From positions 248,001 to 312,000 of the forward strand of contig CAVXML010000011.1 in the NCBI GenBank assembly GCA_963763015.1: 64,000 bases of DNA. The letters run 5' to 3'. This stretch comes from Fodinibacter sp963763015. GTDB taxonomy: Bacteria; Actinomycetota; Actinomycetes; Actinomycetales; Dermatophilaceae. Made by a program: the position numbers and the translations under genes. This document shows positions 36,840 through 46,423 of this stretch, piece by piece. How positions within the stretch are numbered: the stretch's first letter is position 1; each line of letters starts with the position of its first letter. The notes under the pieces were generated by a model. It was not told where the DNA came from. It ran no database searches and saw only the letters and a list, made by a program, of their open reading frames with translations.

Positions 36840-38363
36840 ATGCGGGACGAGGAGGGGCAGGTCGGCCCCCAGCCCAGCGACGGGCCGACCCTGCGTCGCG
36901 CGGAGGTGCGCAACCCGCCTCACGCATACTACCGACGGGTGGCGCTCGGCACGGTTCTGCCCGGGGCGGGACTCCTGGGTACCCGGTGGCGGGTGCTCGG
37001 GGGCGTCATGGTCGCCGGTGCCCTGGTCCTCGGCGCCGTAGGACTGGCGCGACTCGTGAGCGGGGGCGTCATGCGCTCGGCGCTGGACCTCGCCGTGCGG
37101 CCGGAGACGCTCCAGTGGGTCGCCGTGGGCGTGATGGTCGGCGCCGTCCTGTGGGTCGGCTCCATCGTCCTCACCGCCCAGCAGTCCTGGCCCGGCAGCC
37201 GCGGGCGGCGGGGTCTCCAGGTGGGATTCGCCGTCCTCGCCTGCATCCTCGTCGCCGCCCCCTCCGCCCTCGCCGTGCGGTACCTCGACGTGCAGGGTTC
37301 GGTCATCGACCAGGTGTTCGCCGAGGACGGGGTCGGCGAGGAGCGGGACCGGGGGCTCGCGGACGCCGAGGCCGAGGATCCCTGGGCAGACGTGGACCGG
37401 GTCAACCTGCTCCTCATCGGCTCGGACGCGGGCAAGGGGCGCGAGGGCACGCGCACCGACTCCCTCATGGTGGTGAGCATCAACACCAAGACGGGGGACA
37501 CCCTCCTCATCGGGATCCCGCGCAACCTCGAGCGGGTGCCGATCCCTGACGACAACCCCCTGTCCACGGTCTGGCCCAACGGCTACGACTGCGGCGACGA
37601 GTGCCTGATGAACGGCATCTGGACCCTCGCGGAGAGCAGACCTGACCTCTTCCCCGGCGTCAAGAGCCCCGGGCGCCAGTCGACGATGGACGTCGTCGGC
37701 GCCGTCACGGGCCTCGAGATCGACCACTCGGTGGTCATCAACCTCCAGGGCTTCAGCGCCCTGGTCGACGCGATGGGCGGGGTGGAGGTCAACGTCAGGG
37801 AGCGGGTGTGCGTCGACTGCTCGCAGCGGGCCAACGGCAGCATCCGCTGGACGAGGGGCACGCGGGAGTGGATCGAGCCGGGGCTGCAGCGCCTCGACGG
37901 GAAGCATGCCCTGTGGTACTCGCGGTCCCGGGCCGGGAGCGACGACTTCAGCCGGATGCGCCGGCAGCGCTGCGTGGCCGGGGCCCTCATCCAGCAGGCG
38001 GACCCCGTGTCGCTGCTGGCCCGCTACCCCCAGGTGGCGGCCGTCGTCAAGGACAACGTCTCCGTGGACATCCCGAGCTCGCAGCTCCCGGCCTGGGTGG
38101 ACCTGGTCCTGCGGATCCAGAAGGGCGACTCGATCCGGTCGCTGCCCCTCACGAGCAAGGTGATCAGTCCGGTGCGGCCGGACTTCGAGGAGATCCAGGC
38201 CCTGGTCGAGCGGTCCCTGACGCCGAAGGAGCCGACCCCGACCGCGTCCACGCCGGCCGGGCCGACGTCCTCGCCCACCGATTCCCCCTCCGCTGACCCG
38301 TCGCCGTCGCCGTCACCGGGCCCGGACGACGCGGCTGCGGAGGAGCTGGCCGCCACCTGCTGA
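36840..38363 (+). CDS. LCP-family cell-wall glycopolymer ligase (LytR-CpsA-Psr)
   Basis: 507 residues. A cytoplasmic N-terminus and three membrane helices (about 50-150) precede an extracytoplasmic LCP domain with VNLLLIGSDAGKGREGTRTD, SLMVVSINTKTGD, IGIPRNL and a later GGVEVNV motif; arginines near RSRAGSDDFSRMRRQRC contact the polyprenyl phosphate. It attaches polymers such as teichoic acid or arabinogalactan to peptidoglycan. The tail is Pro/Ser/Thr-rich and ends in a lone Cys. AGGAAAAGG before the ATG; TATCGT (36771-36776) may be its -10. Confidence 0.92.
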   Translation: MRDEEGQVGPQPSDGPTLRRAEVRNPPHAYYRRVALGTVLPGAGLLGTRWRVLGGVMVAGALVLGAVGLARLVSGGVMRSALDLAVRPETLQWVAVGVMVGAVLWVGSIVLTAQQSWPGSRGRRGLQVGFAVLACILVAAPSALAVRYLDVQGSVIDQVFAEDGVGEERDRGLADAEAEDPWADVDRVNLLLIGSDAGKGREGTRTDSLMVVSINTKTGDTLLIGIPRNLERVPIPDDNPLSTVWPNGYDCGDECLMNGIWTLAESRPDLFPGVKSPGRQSTMDVVGAVTGLEIDHSVVINLQGFSALVDAMGGVEVNVRERVCVDCSQRANGSIRWTRGTREWIEPGLQRLDGKHALWYSRSRAGSDDFSRMRRQRCVAGALIQQADPVSLLARYPQVAAVVKDNVSVDIPSSQLPAWVDLVLRIQKGDSIRSLPLTSKVISPVRPDFEEIQALVERSLTPKEPTPTASTPAGPTSSPTDSPSADPSPSPSPGPDDAAAEELAATC

Positions 38364-38474
38364 GGAGCGGCGGACCGCTCGGCCGACCTGCCCGGACCTG
38401 TCCTCCACCCACCGGCATCGAGGGCAGTACGGTGACGAGGTCCAGGAGGCACCGGAGCGCGAGAGGACGCCTGC

Positions 38475-39011
38475 ATGACGGGGGACGGCGGTACCGCAAG
38501 GGGCCGGCGGACCCGGCACGTCGTCGTGATGGGCGTCTCGGGCAGCGGGAAGTCGACGGTGGCCGAGGGCGTGGCGGGGGCCCTGGGCCTGACGTTCGCC
38601 GACGCCGACAGCTTCCACCCGCCGGAGAACGTGGCGAAGATGAGCGCCGGCATCCCGCTCGACGACTCCGACCGGTGGCCGTGGCTGCGCTCGCTCGCGG
38701 CCTGGATGTCGGCCCAGGCCGACGAGGGCCGCTCGACGGTGATGGCGTGCTCGGCACTGCGGCGGGCCCACCGGGACGTCCTGCGGTCCGGGCCCCCGGG
38801 CGTGCAGTTCGTCCACCTCCACGGGCCCGCCGTCCTCATCGCCGAACGGATGTCGTCCCGCGGCGGGCACTTCATGCCGGCCACGCTCCTGGAGTCCCAG
38901 ATGAGCACGCTGGAGCCGCTCGGTCCCGACGAGAGCGGGGTCGTCCTGGACATCCGCGACGACCCCGCGACCCTGGTGCGGCGGGCGGCGGCATGGCTCC
39001 GCGTCCACTGA
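38475..39011 (+). CDS. gntK: Gluconokinase, GntK type
   Basis: Phosphorylates gluconate to 6-phosphogluconate. 178 residues with P-loop MGVSGSGKST, the substrate signature DADSFHPPENVAKMSAGIPL, DSDRWPWL and MACSALRRAHRD, all as in GntK/IdnK. No gluconate permease is nearby, so gluconate probably enters by another locus. Confidence 0.95.
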   Translation: MTGDGGTARGRRTRHVVVMGVSGSGKSTVAEGVAGALGLTFADADSFHPPENVAKMSAGIPLDDSDRWPWLRSLAAWMSAQADEGRSTVMACSALRRAHRDVLRSGPPGVQFVHLHGPAVLIAERMSSRGGHFMPATLLESQMSTLEPLGPDESGVVLDIRDDPATLVRRAAAWLRVH

Positions 39012-39079
39012 GACGCCTGCGGATGCCGGGCAGCCACACGGGTGCCCCGGGTCACTGCACCAAAGGGTTCCGCCACCGG

Positions 39080-39102
39080 AGTTGAGCGGAATAGACTCAA
39101 CT
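39080..39102. promoter_or_regulatory. HAIR HspR operator and promoter of clpB
   Basis: A perfect inverted repeat AGTTGAG-N9-CTCAACT, with the same core spacing as the HspR site. A -10-like TAGACT (39092-39097) lies inside it, with TTCCGC 18 bases upstream as a weak -35. Bound HspR would cover the promoter. Confidence 0.8.
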
Positions 39103-39154
39103 TCGGCGGGGTTGACCCGACGACCCGTACACCCCTGTCCACGAGGAGCTTCGG

Positions 39155-41707
39155 ATGGACCTCAAGCCCACGACCAAGGTCGCCGAGGCGCTCGCCGTCG
39201 CGCAGCGAACGGCCCAGAGCGCCGGGCACCCGGAGATCACCCCGGCCCACCTCGCGCTGGCGCTCGCGGAGCAGGAGGGCACCACGACGCCCGCCCTGCT
39301 CGCCGCCGCCGGTACGTCCGCCGAGGGCGTCGCCGCCGCTGCGCGCGCGTCCCTCGCCGGCATGCCGCGCGGCACCGGGTCGTCGGTGGCCACCCCCGGG
39401 CTCGGCTCGGCCGCGCTGGCGGTGCTCCAGCACGCCTCGACGCTCATGACCGCGCGCGGTGACTCCTACCTGTCCACGGACGTGCTCCTGCTCGCGCTCC
39501 TCGAGAAGAAGGCCGTGCAGGGCGACGCCGCCGCCCTCGAGGCCCAGCTCGAGCACCTGCGCGGCGGAGCCAAGGTCGCCACCGAGGACCCGGAGGCCAC
39601 GAGCGAGGCGCTCGAGAAGTACGGCACAGACCTCACCCAGGCCGCTCGGGACGGGAAGCTCGACCCGGTCATCGGACGCGACAGCGAGATCCGCCGCGTC
39701 GTCCAGGTGCTGAGCCGCCGCACCAAGAACAACCCCGTCCTCATCGGTGACCCGGGTGTCGGCAAGACGGCGGTCGTCGAGGGGCTGGCCCAGCGGGTCG
39801 TCGACGGCGACGTCCCCGAGTCCCTGCGGGGCAAGCGGCTCGTCAGCCTCGACCTCGCGGCCATGGTGGCCGGGGCGAAGTACCGTGGCGAGTTCGAGGA
39901 GCGGCTCAAGGCCGTCCTCGAGGAGATCAAGAAGTCCGACGGCCAGATCATCACGTTCATCGACGAGCTGCACACCGTCGTGGGAGCCGGCGCGAGCGGC
40001 GAGTCCGCCATGGACGCCGGCAACATGCTCAAGCCGATGCTGGCCCGGGGCGAGCTGCGCCTCGTGGGGGCCACGACCCTCGACGAGTTCCGGGAGCACG
40101 TCGAGAAGGACCCCGCGCTCGAGCGCCGCTTCCAGCAGGTCTTCGTCGGCGAGCCGAGCGTCGAGGACACCATCGCGATCCTGCGTGGGCTCAAGGAACG
40201 CTACGAGGCCCACCACAAGGTCGAGATCGAGGACACCGCCCTGGTCGCCGCCGCCAGCCTGTCCGACCGCTACATCTCCGGTCGCCAGCTGCCCGACAAG
40301 GCCATCGACCTCGTCGACGAGGCGGCCTCCCGCCTGCGCATGGAGATCGACTCCAGCCCGGTGGAGATCGACGTGCTGCGCCGAGCGGTCGACCGGCTGC
40401 GCATGGAGGAGCTGCACCTGGCGAAGGAGAAGGACGAGGCCTCGGTGGAGCGGCTCGAGAAGCTGCGCGCCGACCTCGCGGAGCGGACCCAGGAGCTCGC
40501 AACGCTCACCGCCCGCTGGGAGGCGGAGAAGTCCGGGCTGAACCGGCTCGGTGACCTCAAGGCCCGCCTCGACGACCTCCGGACCCAGTCCGACCGCCTC
40601 CAGCGCGAGGGCGACTACGAAGGTGCCTCCCGACTCCTCTACGGTGAGATTCCTTCTCTCGAGGCCGAGCTCGAGGCGGCCCAGCAGGCGGAGTCCGCGA
40701 CGGCCTCCGCCGACCTCATGGTCAAGGAGCGGGTCGGCGCCGACGACATCGCCGAGGTGATCTCCGCCTGGACCGGCATCCCGACCGGCCGCCTGCTCCA
40801 GGGCGAGACCGAGAAGCTGCTCTCGATGGAGTCACTCATCGGTGCCCGTCTGGTCGGCCAGACCGACGCGGTGCGGGCCGTCTCGGATGCCGTCCGCCGC
40901 GCCCGTGCCGGCATCTCCGACCCCGACCGGCCGACGGGCTCGTTCCTCTTCCTCGGCCCCACCGGCGTGGGCAAGACCGAGCTCGCGAAGTCGCTCGCCG
41001 ACTTCCTCTTCGACGACGAGCGGGCCATGGTGCGCATCGACATGAGCGAGTACTCGGAGCGGCACGCGGTGGCCCGCCTCATCGGGGCCCCGCCCGGATA
41101 CGTGGGCTACGAGGAGGGCGGCCAGCTCACCGAGGCGGTGCGTCGCCGGCCCTACTCGGTCGTGCTGCTCGACGAGGTCGAGAAGGCCCACCCGGAGACG
41201 TTCGACATCCTGCTCCAGGTCCTCGACGACGGGCGGCTCACCGACGGCCAGGGGCGGACGGTGGACTTCCGCAACGTCATCCTCGTCATGACGTCGAACC
41301 TGGGGTCGCAGTACCTGGTCGACCCCACGCTCGACCCGCACGCGAAGCGGGAGGCGGTCCTGGCCGCGGTGCGCACGGCGTTCAAGCCGGAGTTCCTCAA
41401 CCGGCTCGACGACGTGGTCGTCTTCGACGCCCTGTCGACCGACGAGCTGAGCCGGATCGTGGACCTCCAGGTGCGGGCGCTCTCGGCCCGACTGAGCGAG
41501 CGCCGCATCACCCTCGACGTCACGGATGCCGCCCGCGCCTGGCTGGCCGAACAGGGCTACGACCCCGCCTACGGCGCACGACCCCTCCGCCGCCTCGTCC
41601 AGCGCGAGATCGGGGACCGGCTCGCCACGGCGCTGCTCGCGGGCGACGTGCGCGACGGCGACGCGGTGACCGTCGACCTCGGGGAGGCCGGGCTCCTCCT
41701 GCGCTGA
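39155..41707 (+). CDS. clpB: Disaggregase ClpB
   Basis: Hexameric AAA+ chaperone that threads aggregated proteins together with DnaK. 850 residues: N-domain with two Clp repeats; AAA-1 with GDPGVGKT near 198 and IDELHTVVGAG; a coiled-coil middle domain (about 400-520); AAA-2 with GPTGVGKT near 601 and VLLDEVEKAHPETFD; C-terminal LTRRLP-like end here reads RPLRRLVQREIGD. Its operator places it in the HspR regulon with dnaK. Confidence 0.98.
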   Translation: MDLKPTTKVAEALAVAQRTAQSAGHPEITPAHLALALAEQEGTTTPALLAAAGTSAEGVAAAARASLAGMPRGTGSSVATPGLGSAALAVLQHASTLMTARGDSYLSTDVLLLALLEKKAVQGDAAALEAQLEHLRGGAKVATEDPEATSEALEKYGTDLTQAARDGKLDPVIGRDSEIRRVVQVLSRRTKNNPVLIGDPGVGKTAVVEGLAQRVVDGDVPESLRGKRLVSLDLAAMVAGAKYRGEFEERLKAVLEEIKKSDGQIITFIDELHTVVGAGASGESAMDAGNMLKPMLARGELRLVGATTLDEFREHVEKDPALERRFQQVFVGEPSVEDTIAILRGLKERYEAHHKVEIEDTALVAAASLSDRYISGRQLPDKAIDLVDEAASRLRMEIDSSPVEIDVLRRAVDRLRMEELHLAKEKDEASVERLEKLRADLAERTQELATLTARWEAEKSGLNRLGDLKARLDDLRTQSDRLQREGDYEGASRLLYGEIPSLEAELEAAQQAESATASADLMVKERVGADDIAEVISAWTGIPTGRLLQGETEKLLSMESLIGARLVGQTDAVRAVSDAVRRARAGISDPDRPTGSFLFLGPTGVGKTELAKSLADFLFDDERAMVRIDMSEYSERHAVARLIGAPPGYVGYEEGGQLTEAVRRRPYSVVLLDEVEKAHPETFDILLQVLDDGRLTDGQGRTVDFRNVILVMTSNLGSQYLVDPTLDPHAKREAVLAAVRTAFKPEFLNRLDDVVVFDALSTDELSRIVDLQVRALSARLSERRITLDVTDAARAWLAEQGYDPAYGARPLRRLVQREIGDRLATALLAGDVRDGDAVTVDLGEAGLLLR

Positions 41708-41802
41708 GCCGCCCGAGGCTCGGAGCGCCGCGGCGTCACCGGTGCTGCGCGGAACGTCGGAGCCCGGACGGCCTGTTCGACGGGCCGGTTAGGGTGGCCG
41801 CC

Positions 41803-42501
41803 ATGCCCCGCCCCTCCGCCGCGCTCGCCGTGGCCACCGCCGTCGCGGTACTCGCTCTCGGTGGGTGCTCGGAGGATGCTGCCGCTCCGCCGGAGCAGTC
41901 TCCCGCCGAGCAGCTCGCGGCGGCGAAGGCCACGTTCGACGCTGCCGGGACGGTGAAGCTCGACCTCTCCAGCCGCGACGTCCCGCCTCGGGAGAACGGC
42001 GTGACCGCCGCCGAGGGAGCGGGGCTCATCAGCGCGACCGAGCCGGCGTTCTCCGGAACGATCACCGGGACGATCGAGGGGGTGGCCGGCACCATCGACG
42101 TCATCGCCATCGGCGAGACGACCTACCTGAAGTTCTTCACGCCGGACTACGAGGAGACCGACCTCGACACGCTCGGAGCGCCGAACCCGGCGCTCTTCTT
42201 CGACCCGGCGAAGGGCATCTCGGCCCTGCTGACGCAGACCCTCGACCCCGTGGAGGCCGGGCGGACGCGGGCCGGGTCGGAGGTCCTCGACCGTATCGAC
42301 GGCACCCTGCCGGGCGCTCCGATCGAGGACCTGTTCAGCCTCGGTGACGGCACGGGCACGTTCGCCGTGAGCTACGGCCTGACGAGCGCGGGGGAGCTGC
42401 GCACCGCCACCCTCACGGGTCCCTTCTTCCCCGGGGTCGAGGCGACCTACCTGCTGGACCTCACCGACTACGGTTCGCCCGTTGAGATCACCCGCCCCTA
42501 G
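41803..42501 (+). CDS. LppX/LprAFG-family lipoprotein (LprG-like)
   Basis: 232 residues; lipobox LALGGC (Cys22). The mature part fits the LprG/LppX fold, a lipid-binding cavity, with GTITGTIEGVAGTIDVIAIG and YLKFFTPDYEETDL segments. The following gene is a P55-like MFS exporter; the LprG-P55 pair moves triacylated lipids and lipoglycans to the cell surface in mycobacteria. TAGGGT ends seven bases before the ATG, suggesting a leaderless message. Confidence 0.85.
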   Translation: MPRPSAALAVATAVAVLALGGCSEDAAAPPEQSPAEQLAAAKATFDAAGTVKLDLSSRDVPPRENGVTAAEGAGLISATEPAFSGTITGTIEGVAGTIDVIAIGETTYLKFFTPDYEETDLDTLGAPNPALFFDPAKGISALLTQTLDPVEAGRTRAGSEVLDRIDGTLPGAPIEDLFSLGDGTGTFAVSYGLTSAGELRTATLTGPFFPGVEATYLLDLTDYGSPVEITRP

Positions 42502-44167
42502 GGCGCTGCTCACGACGGCCGCGGTCGCCGTCTCGCTGGCCGCCGCGGACACCTACGTCGTCGTGCTGGCGCTCACGGACATGATGCGCGGCGTCGGCGT
42601 GGGAATCGACTCGCTCCAGCGGGCGACACCGATCATCTCCGGCTTCCTCCTCGGCTACGTCGCCGTCCTCCCGCTCATCGGGCGGGTCGCCGACCTCGTC
42701 GACCGCCAACGGGTGCTCCTCGCGTGCCTCGTCGTGTTCGTCGTCGGGTCGGCCGTCACGGCGCTCGCGGTGGAGCTGCCCGTCCTCGTCGCCGGCCGCG
42801 TCGTCCAGGGCGTCGGTGGGGGAGGGCTGGTCCCGGCGACCCTGGCGATCGTCGCGCAGCTGTGGCCACCCGACCGGCGCGGCGTTCCCCTCGGCGTCGT
42901 CGGGGCGGTGCAGGAGCTGGGGTCGGTCCTCGGACCCGTGCTGGGCGCGCTCGTCCTCGTCGTCGCGGACTGGCGCGCCATCTTCTGGATCAACGCCGCG
43001 CTGGGGACCCTGCTCGCCGCCTCCGTCGTCGTGACCGGGGGCAGCAGGGTGCCCACGCCCCGCCCCCTCGTGACGGTGCTCGCGGTCGCTGCCGTCGTCG
43101 CGGGAGGGCTGGCGTTGGCCGCTCCGGAGTCGCTCGTGACGAGCGTCTCGCTGGGCGTACCGTTCGTGCCGATCGGGGATGCGACGTCGCGGCTGGCCAC
43201 GCCGATCGGGCTGGTGGCCGGCGTGCTCATGCTCGCCCTCCTGGCCGCCGGTGGTCGTGGCGCCCGGGACCTCCTCCGGCGCGCGGACCTGCTGGGCGCG
43301 CTCCTGCTCGGTGGTGCGCTGGGCTGCGTCGTCCTGACCTTCGCCGCCGCCGAGCCGGAGACCGAGGTGGTCGGTCCACTGGGCTTCGCACTGCTGCCCG
43401 TAGCCGCCGTGTTCGCCGTCGCGTATACCGTTCACCACCGACGGTCGCCGTCACCACTGGTGCCCCGCGGGCTCGTGCGGGGGCGCCTGGTCTGGGCGCT
43501 CGTCGTGTCACTCCTCGTGGGGGTCGCGCTCGTGGCGATCATCGTCGACGTGCCGCTGCTGGCCCGGCTGGTGCACACCTCGAGCCAGACCGAGGCGGCG
43601 CTCGTGCTCGTGCGCTTCCTCGTCGCGGTTCCGTTCGGTGCCCTCGCCGGTGGGTGGGCCCTGCGCCGGCTTGGCAACGGGGTGGTGTCGGCACTCGGGC
43701 TCGCCCTCGTCGCCGTGGGCCTGTCGGTCATGACGACCTGGGGTCAGGGCTCGCTCGACCAGGCGTCCGCGACGGTCGTGCTGGCCACCACCGGGCTCGG
43801 CATCGGGCTGACCCTCGCCCCGGTCAACGACGCCGCCCTCGCGCAGGCCTCGCACGACCAGCACGGAACGGCGTCCGCGCTGGTCGTCGTGGCCAGGATG
43901 GTCGGGATGGTCGTCGGGGTGGCTCTCCTCACGGCCATCGGCCTGCACCAGTACTACGGCGCCGTCGCGGCCCTGCCCGACCCGACCGACACCGACGCGC
44001 TCAAGGACGCTGCCGTGGTCCAGGTCGCCTGGGTCTTCCGGGGTGCGGCCGTGGCCGCGGCTCTCGGCGCCGCGGCCTCACTTGCCCTGGGGCTTCGGCG
44101 TCGACCTGCGGTCTCGGAGCCGCCGCCGACCTCGGGTTCTGACCGCCACGTCGCCGGACGGCACTAG
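42482..44167 (+). CDS. MFS transporter, P55-like
   Basis: 561 residues, fourteen predicted helices, loop 2-3 motif GRVADLVDRQRVLLACLVVF, RVVQGVGGGGLVPATLAIV and WRAIFWINAALGTL. It overlaps the LprG-like gene by 20 bases, starting at TTG 42482, consistent with coupled translation; in mycobacteria the homologous pair (Rv1411c-Rv1410c) exports lipids. A later start would shorten helix 1. Substrate is inferred from gene pairing. Confidence 0.87.
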   Translation: MRSPAPRALLTTAAVAVSLAAADTYVVVLALTDMMRGVGVGIDSLQRATPIISGFLLGYVAVLPLIGRVADLVDRQRVLLACLVVFVVGSAVTALAVELPVLVAGRVVQGVGGGGLVPATLAIVAQLWPPDRRGVPLGVVGAVQELGSVLGPVLGALVLVVADWRAIFWINAALGTLLAASVVVTGGSRVPTPRPLVTVLAVAAVVAGGLALAAPESLVTSVSLGVPFVPIGDATSRLATPIGLVAGVLMLALLAAGGRGARDLLRRADLLGALLLGGALGCVVLTFAAAEPETEVVGPLGFALLPVAAVFAVAYTVHHRRSPSPLVPRGLVRGRLVWALVVSLLVGVALVAIIVDVPLLARLVHTSSQTEAALVLVRFLVAVPFGALAGGWALRRLGNGVVSALGLALVAVGLSVMTTWGQGSLDQASATVVLATTGLGIGLTLAPVNDAALAQASHDQHGTASALVVVARMVGMVVGVALLTAIGLHQYYGAVAALPDPTDTDALKDAAVVQVAWVFRGAAVAAALGAAASLALGLRRRPAVSEPPPTSGSDRHVAGRH

Positions 44168-44177
44168 CCTTGGCGCC

Positions 44178-44684
44178 ATGGCGACGACCGCGGACCTGCT
44201 CCTCGACGGCCTGGGTCGGGTCAGGGAGACGGTGCACGACGTGCTCGACGCCACTCCTGCGGACCTGCTGGCACGGCCACCGGCCGAGGGGGCGAACACC
44301 ATCGCCTGGCTCGTGTGGCACCTGAGCCGCATCCTCGACGACCACGTGTCGAAGGCCTTCGGCCTGGAGCAGGTGTGGGCCTCCGCGGGCTGGTACGAGG
44401 CGTTCGCCCTTCCCTTCCCGCGGGCCGCCCACGGCTACGGGCACACCGTCCAGGACGTCCTCGCGGTGCAGGTCCCGGCCCACGACCTGCGCGGGTACCA
44501 CGACGCCGCGCAGGAGGCCGCGGCGACGGCGATCCGGGGCGTCACCGATGTCGACCTCGACCGCGTCGTCGACGAGCACTGGGACCCCCCGGTCACGCTC
44601 GCCGTCCGGCTGGTCAGCGTCGTCAACGACTGCACCCAGCACGCCGGCCAGGCGGCCTACGCCCAGGGCATGCTCACCCGCTGA
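44178..44684 (+). CDS. DinB/DUF664 four-helix protein
   Basis: 168 residues. The DinB metal site is visible as the three histidines in LVWHLSRILDDH, and DCTQHAGQAAYAQGM near the C-terminus. Many actinobacterial DinB proteins are thiol (mycothiol)-dependent transferases; the exact reaction here is unknown. TAGCCT ends seven bases before the ATG, so probably leaderless. Confidence 0.85.
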   Translation: MATTADLLLDGLGRVRETVHDVLDATPADLLARPPAEGANTIAWLVWHLSRILDDHVSKAFGLEQVWASAGWYEAFALPFPRAAHGYGHTVQDVLAVQVPAHDLRGYHDAAQEAAATAIRGVTDVDLDRVVDEHWDPPVTLAVRLVSVVNDCTQHAGQAAYAQGMLTR

Positions 44685-44690
44685 CCGGCT

Positions 44691-44710
44691 GCCGCCCGCC
44701 ACCGGGCGGC
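44691..44710. terminator. Terminator-like hairpin between converging genes
   Basis: GCCGCCCG pairs perfectly with CGGGCGGC across a four-base CCAC loop, between the dinB-like and xthA stops. Confidence 0.7.
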
Positions 44711-44724
44711 GCGGCGGCATCCGC

Positions 44725-45510
44725 TCAGCCGTCGAGCTCCACGACGACGGGCGCATGGTCGCTGGCGCCGGCTCCCTTGCGCTCCTCGCGGTCGATGACC
44801 GCCCCGGCCACGCGGGCCGCGAGGGCCGGCGAGCCGAGGATGAAGTCGATGCGCATCCCCCGCCTCTTCGGGAAGGCAAGGCGCTGGTAGTCCCAGTAGG
44901 TGTAGACCCCCGGCCCGGGCGCGTGCGGCCGCACGACGTCGACGAAACCGGCATCCGAGAAGGCGTGGAAGGCCGCCCGCTCCGGCGGGGAGACGTGGCT
45001 CTTGTCGAGGTAGTACTCCATCGACCAGACGTCCTCGTCGAACGGGGCGATGTTCCAGTCGCCGCACAGCGCGACCGGTGTGTTCCCGGCCGCCCAGCCC
45101 TGCGCCTGCGTCTTGAGCTCGGTGAGCCACTGCAGCTTGTATGCCATGTGCGGGTCGCCGACGGCGCGTCCGTTGGGCGCGTAGAGCGACCACATCCGGA
45201 TGCCGCCGCACGTCGCCCCGATCGACCGCGCCTCGGCCGCAAGCGGCTCGCCCCACCCGGGGTCGCCACTGAAACCCACCTGGACGTCGTCGAGACCGAC
45301 GCGCGAGAGGATCGCGACCCCGTTCCACTGGTTCGTCCCGTGGTGGGCGACCTCGTAGCCCAGGGCGCGGAGGCGGTCGTAGGGGAACTGCTCGTCCTTG
45401 GCCTTGGTCTCCTGCATGGCGAGGACGTCGACGTCGGAGCGCTGGAGCCACGACTCCACCCGGTCGATCCGTGAGCGGATGGAGTTGACGTTCCAGGTGG
45501 CGATGCGCAC
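44725..45510 (-). CDS. xthA: Exodeoxyribonuclease III (AP endonuclease)
   Basis: 261 residues. Base-excision repair: cuts at abasic sites and removes 3' blocks. Motifs: RIATWNVNSIRSR, MQETKAKDEQFP, SLYAPNGR, GDWNIAPFDEDV, and the catalytic SDHAPV at the end. The start at GTG 45510 is preferred over GTG 45513 because the protein then begins MRIATWNVN and a TAGGGT -10 element ends exactly six bases before it, as in the other leaderless genes of the window. Confidence 0.96.
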   Translation of the reverse strand: MRIATWNVNSIRSRIDRVESWLQRSDVDVLAMQETKAKDEQFPYDRLRALGYEVAHHGTNQWNGVAILSRVGLDDVQVGFSGDPGWGEPLAAEARSIGATCGGIRMWSLYAPNGRAVGDPHMAYKLQWLTELKTQAQGWAAGNTPVALCGDWNIAPFDEDVWSMEYYLDKSHVSPPERAAFHAFSDAGFVDVVRPHAPGPGVYTYWDYQRLAFPKRRGMRIDFILGSPALAARVAGAVIDREERKGAGASDHAPVVVELDG

Positions 45511-45577
45511 CACGTCACCCTATCCAGCGGGATGCCGGCCGCCCCGGGTCGCGCGAGCGGCATACAGTGCTCGGACC

Positions 45578-46354
45578 ATGAGCACCGCACTGGTCACCGG
45601 GGCGTCGGCCGGCATAGGCCGCGCGTTCGCCGAGCGGCTGGCGCGCAACGGCACGGACCTCGTGCTCGTCGCCCGGGACCGGGCGCGGCTGGAGGAGCTC
45701 GCCCGGGGGCTGCGGGGGCAGCACGGGGTGGCCGTCGAGGTGCTCGTCGCCGACCTGGCGGACCGGGACGCGACCGGCCTGGTGTGCGACCGCCTCGCTG
45801 ACAGGAACCGGCCCGTCGACCTGCTCGTGAACAACGCGGGCCTCGGGCTGCGGCGCTCCTTCCTGGACAACGACCTGGCTGCCGAGGAGGCTGCGCTCGA
45901 CGTCATGGTCCGGGCCGTGCTGCTGCTGTGCCACGCGGCGGGGGTGGCGATGCGCGAGCGCGGCCGTGGGGCCATCGTGAACGTCTCGTCCGTGGCGTCG
46001 TTCATCGCCAACGGGAGCTACTCGGCCGAGAAGGCGTTCGTCACGGTGTTCTCCGAAGGGCTGGCCGGCGAGCTCGCCGGCACGGGCGTCACGGTCACGG
46101 CGCTGTGCCCGGGACTCACCCGCACCGAGTTCCACCAGAGGGCGCGGATGCAGGTGTCGGCCCTGCCGGGAGGGCTGTGGCTCGACGCCGACGACGTCGT
46201 GGACCAAGCGCTGGCCGACGCGGCCGCCGGCAAGGTCATCTCCGTGCCAGGGGCGCAGTGGAAGGTGCTGACGGCCCTGGTGCGCGCCCTGCCGCGGCCG
46301 CTGGTCCGTGGGGGCGCCGTGCGGGCCCTGAACCGCTACCGCCGGCGGGGCTGA
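45578..46354 (+). CDS. Short-chain dehydrogenase/reductase
   Basis: 258 residues of the classical SDR fold: TGASAGIGRAFAERLA cofactor motif, NNAGLG, NVSSVASFIANGSYSAEKAF with catalytic Ser, Tyr and Lys, and CPGLTRTEF. The Arg/Asp region after strand 2 (VARDRARLEEL) suggests NADP. This subgroup reduces keto-groups of lipids or xenobiotics; substrate not predictable. TACAGT ends nine bases before the ATG. Confidence 0.9.
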   Translation: MSTALVTGASAGIGRAFAERLARNGTDLVLVARDRARLEELARGLRGQHGVAVEVLVADLADRDATGLVCDRLADRNRPVDLLVNNAGLGLRRSFLDNDLAAEEAALDVMVRAVLLLCHAAGVAMRERGRGAIVNVSSVASFIANGSYSAEKAFVTVFSEGLAGELAGTGVTVTALCPGLTRTEFHQRARMQVSALPGGLWLDADDVVDQALADAAAGKVISVPGAQWKVLTALVRALPRPLVRGGAVRALNRYRRRG

Positions 46355-46423
46355 CGGCACCGCGCCCGCGCCCCCTGGGGCGCCCGGCTTCCGCAGGGCG
46401 GTGCCCGGGCCTACCATCGACGG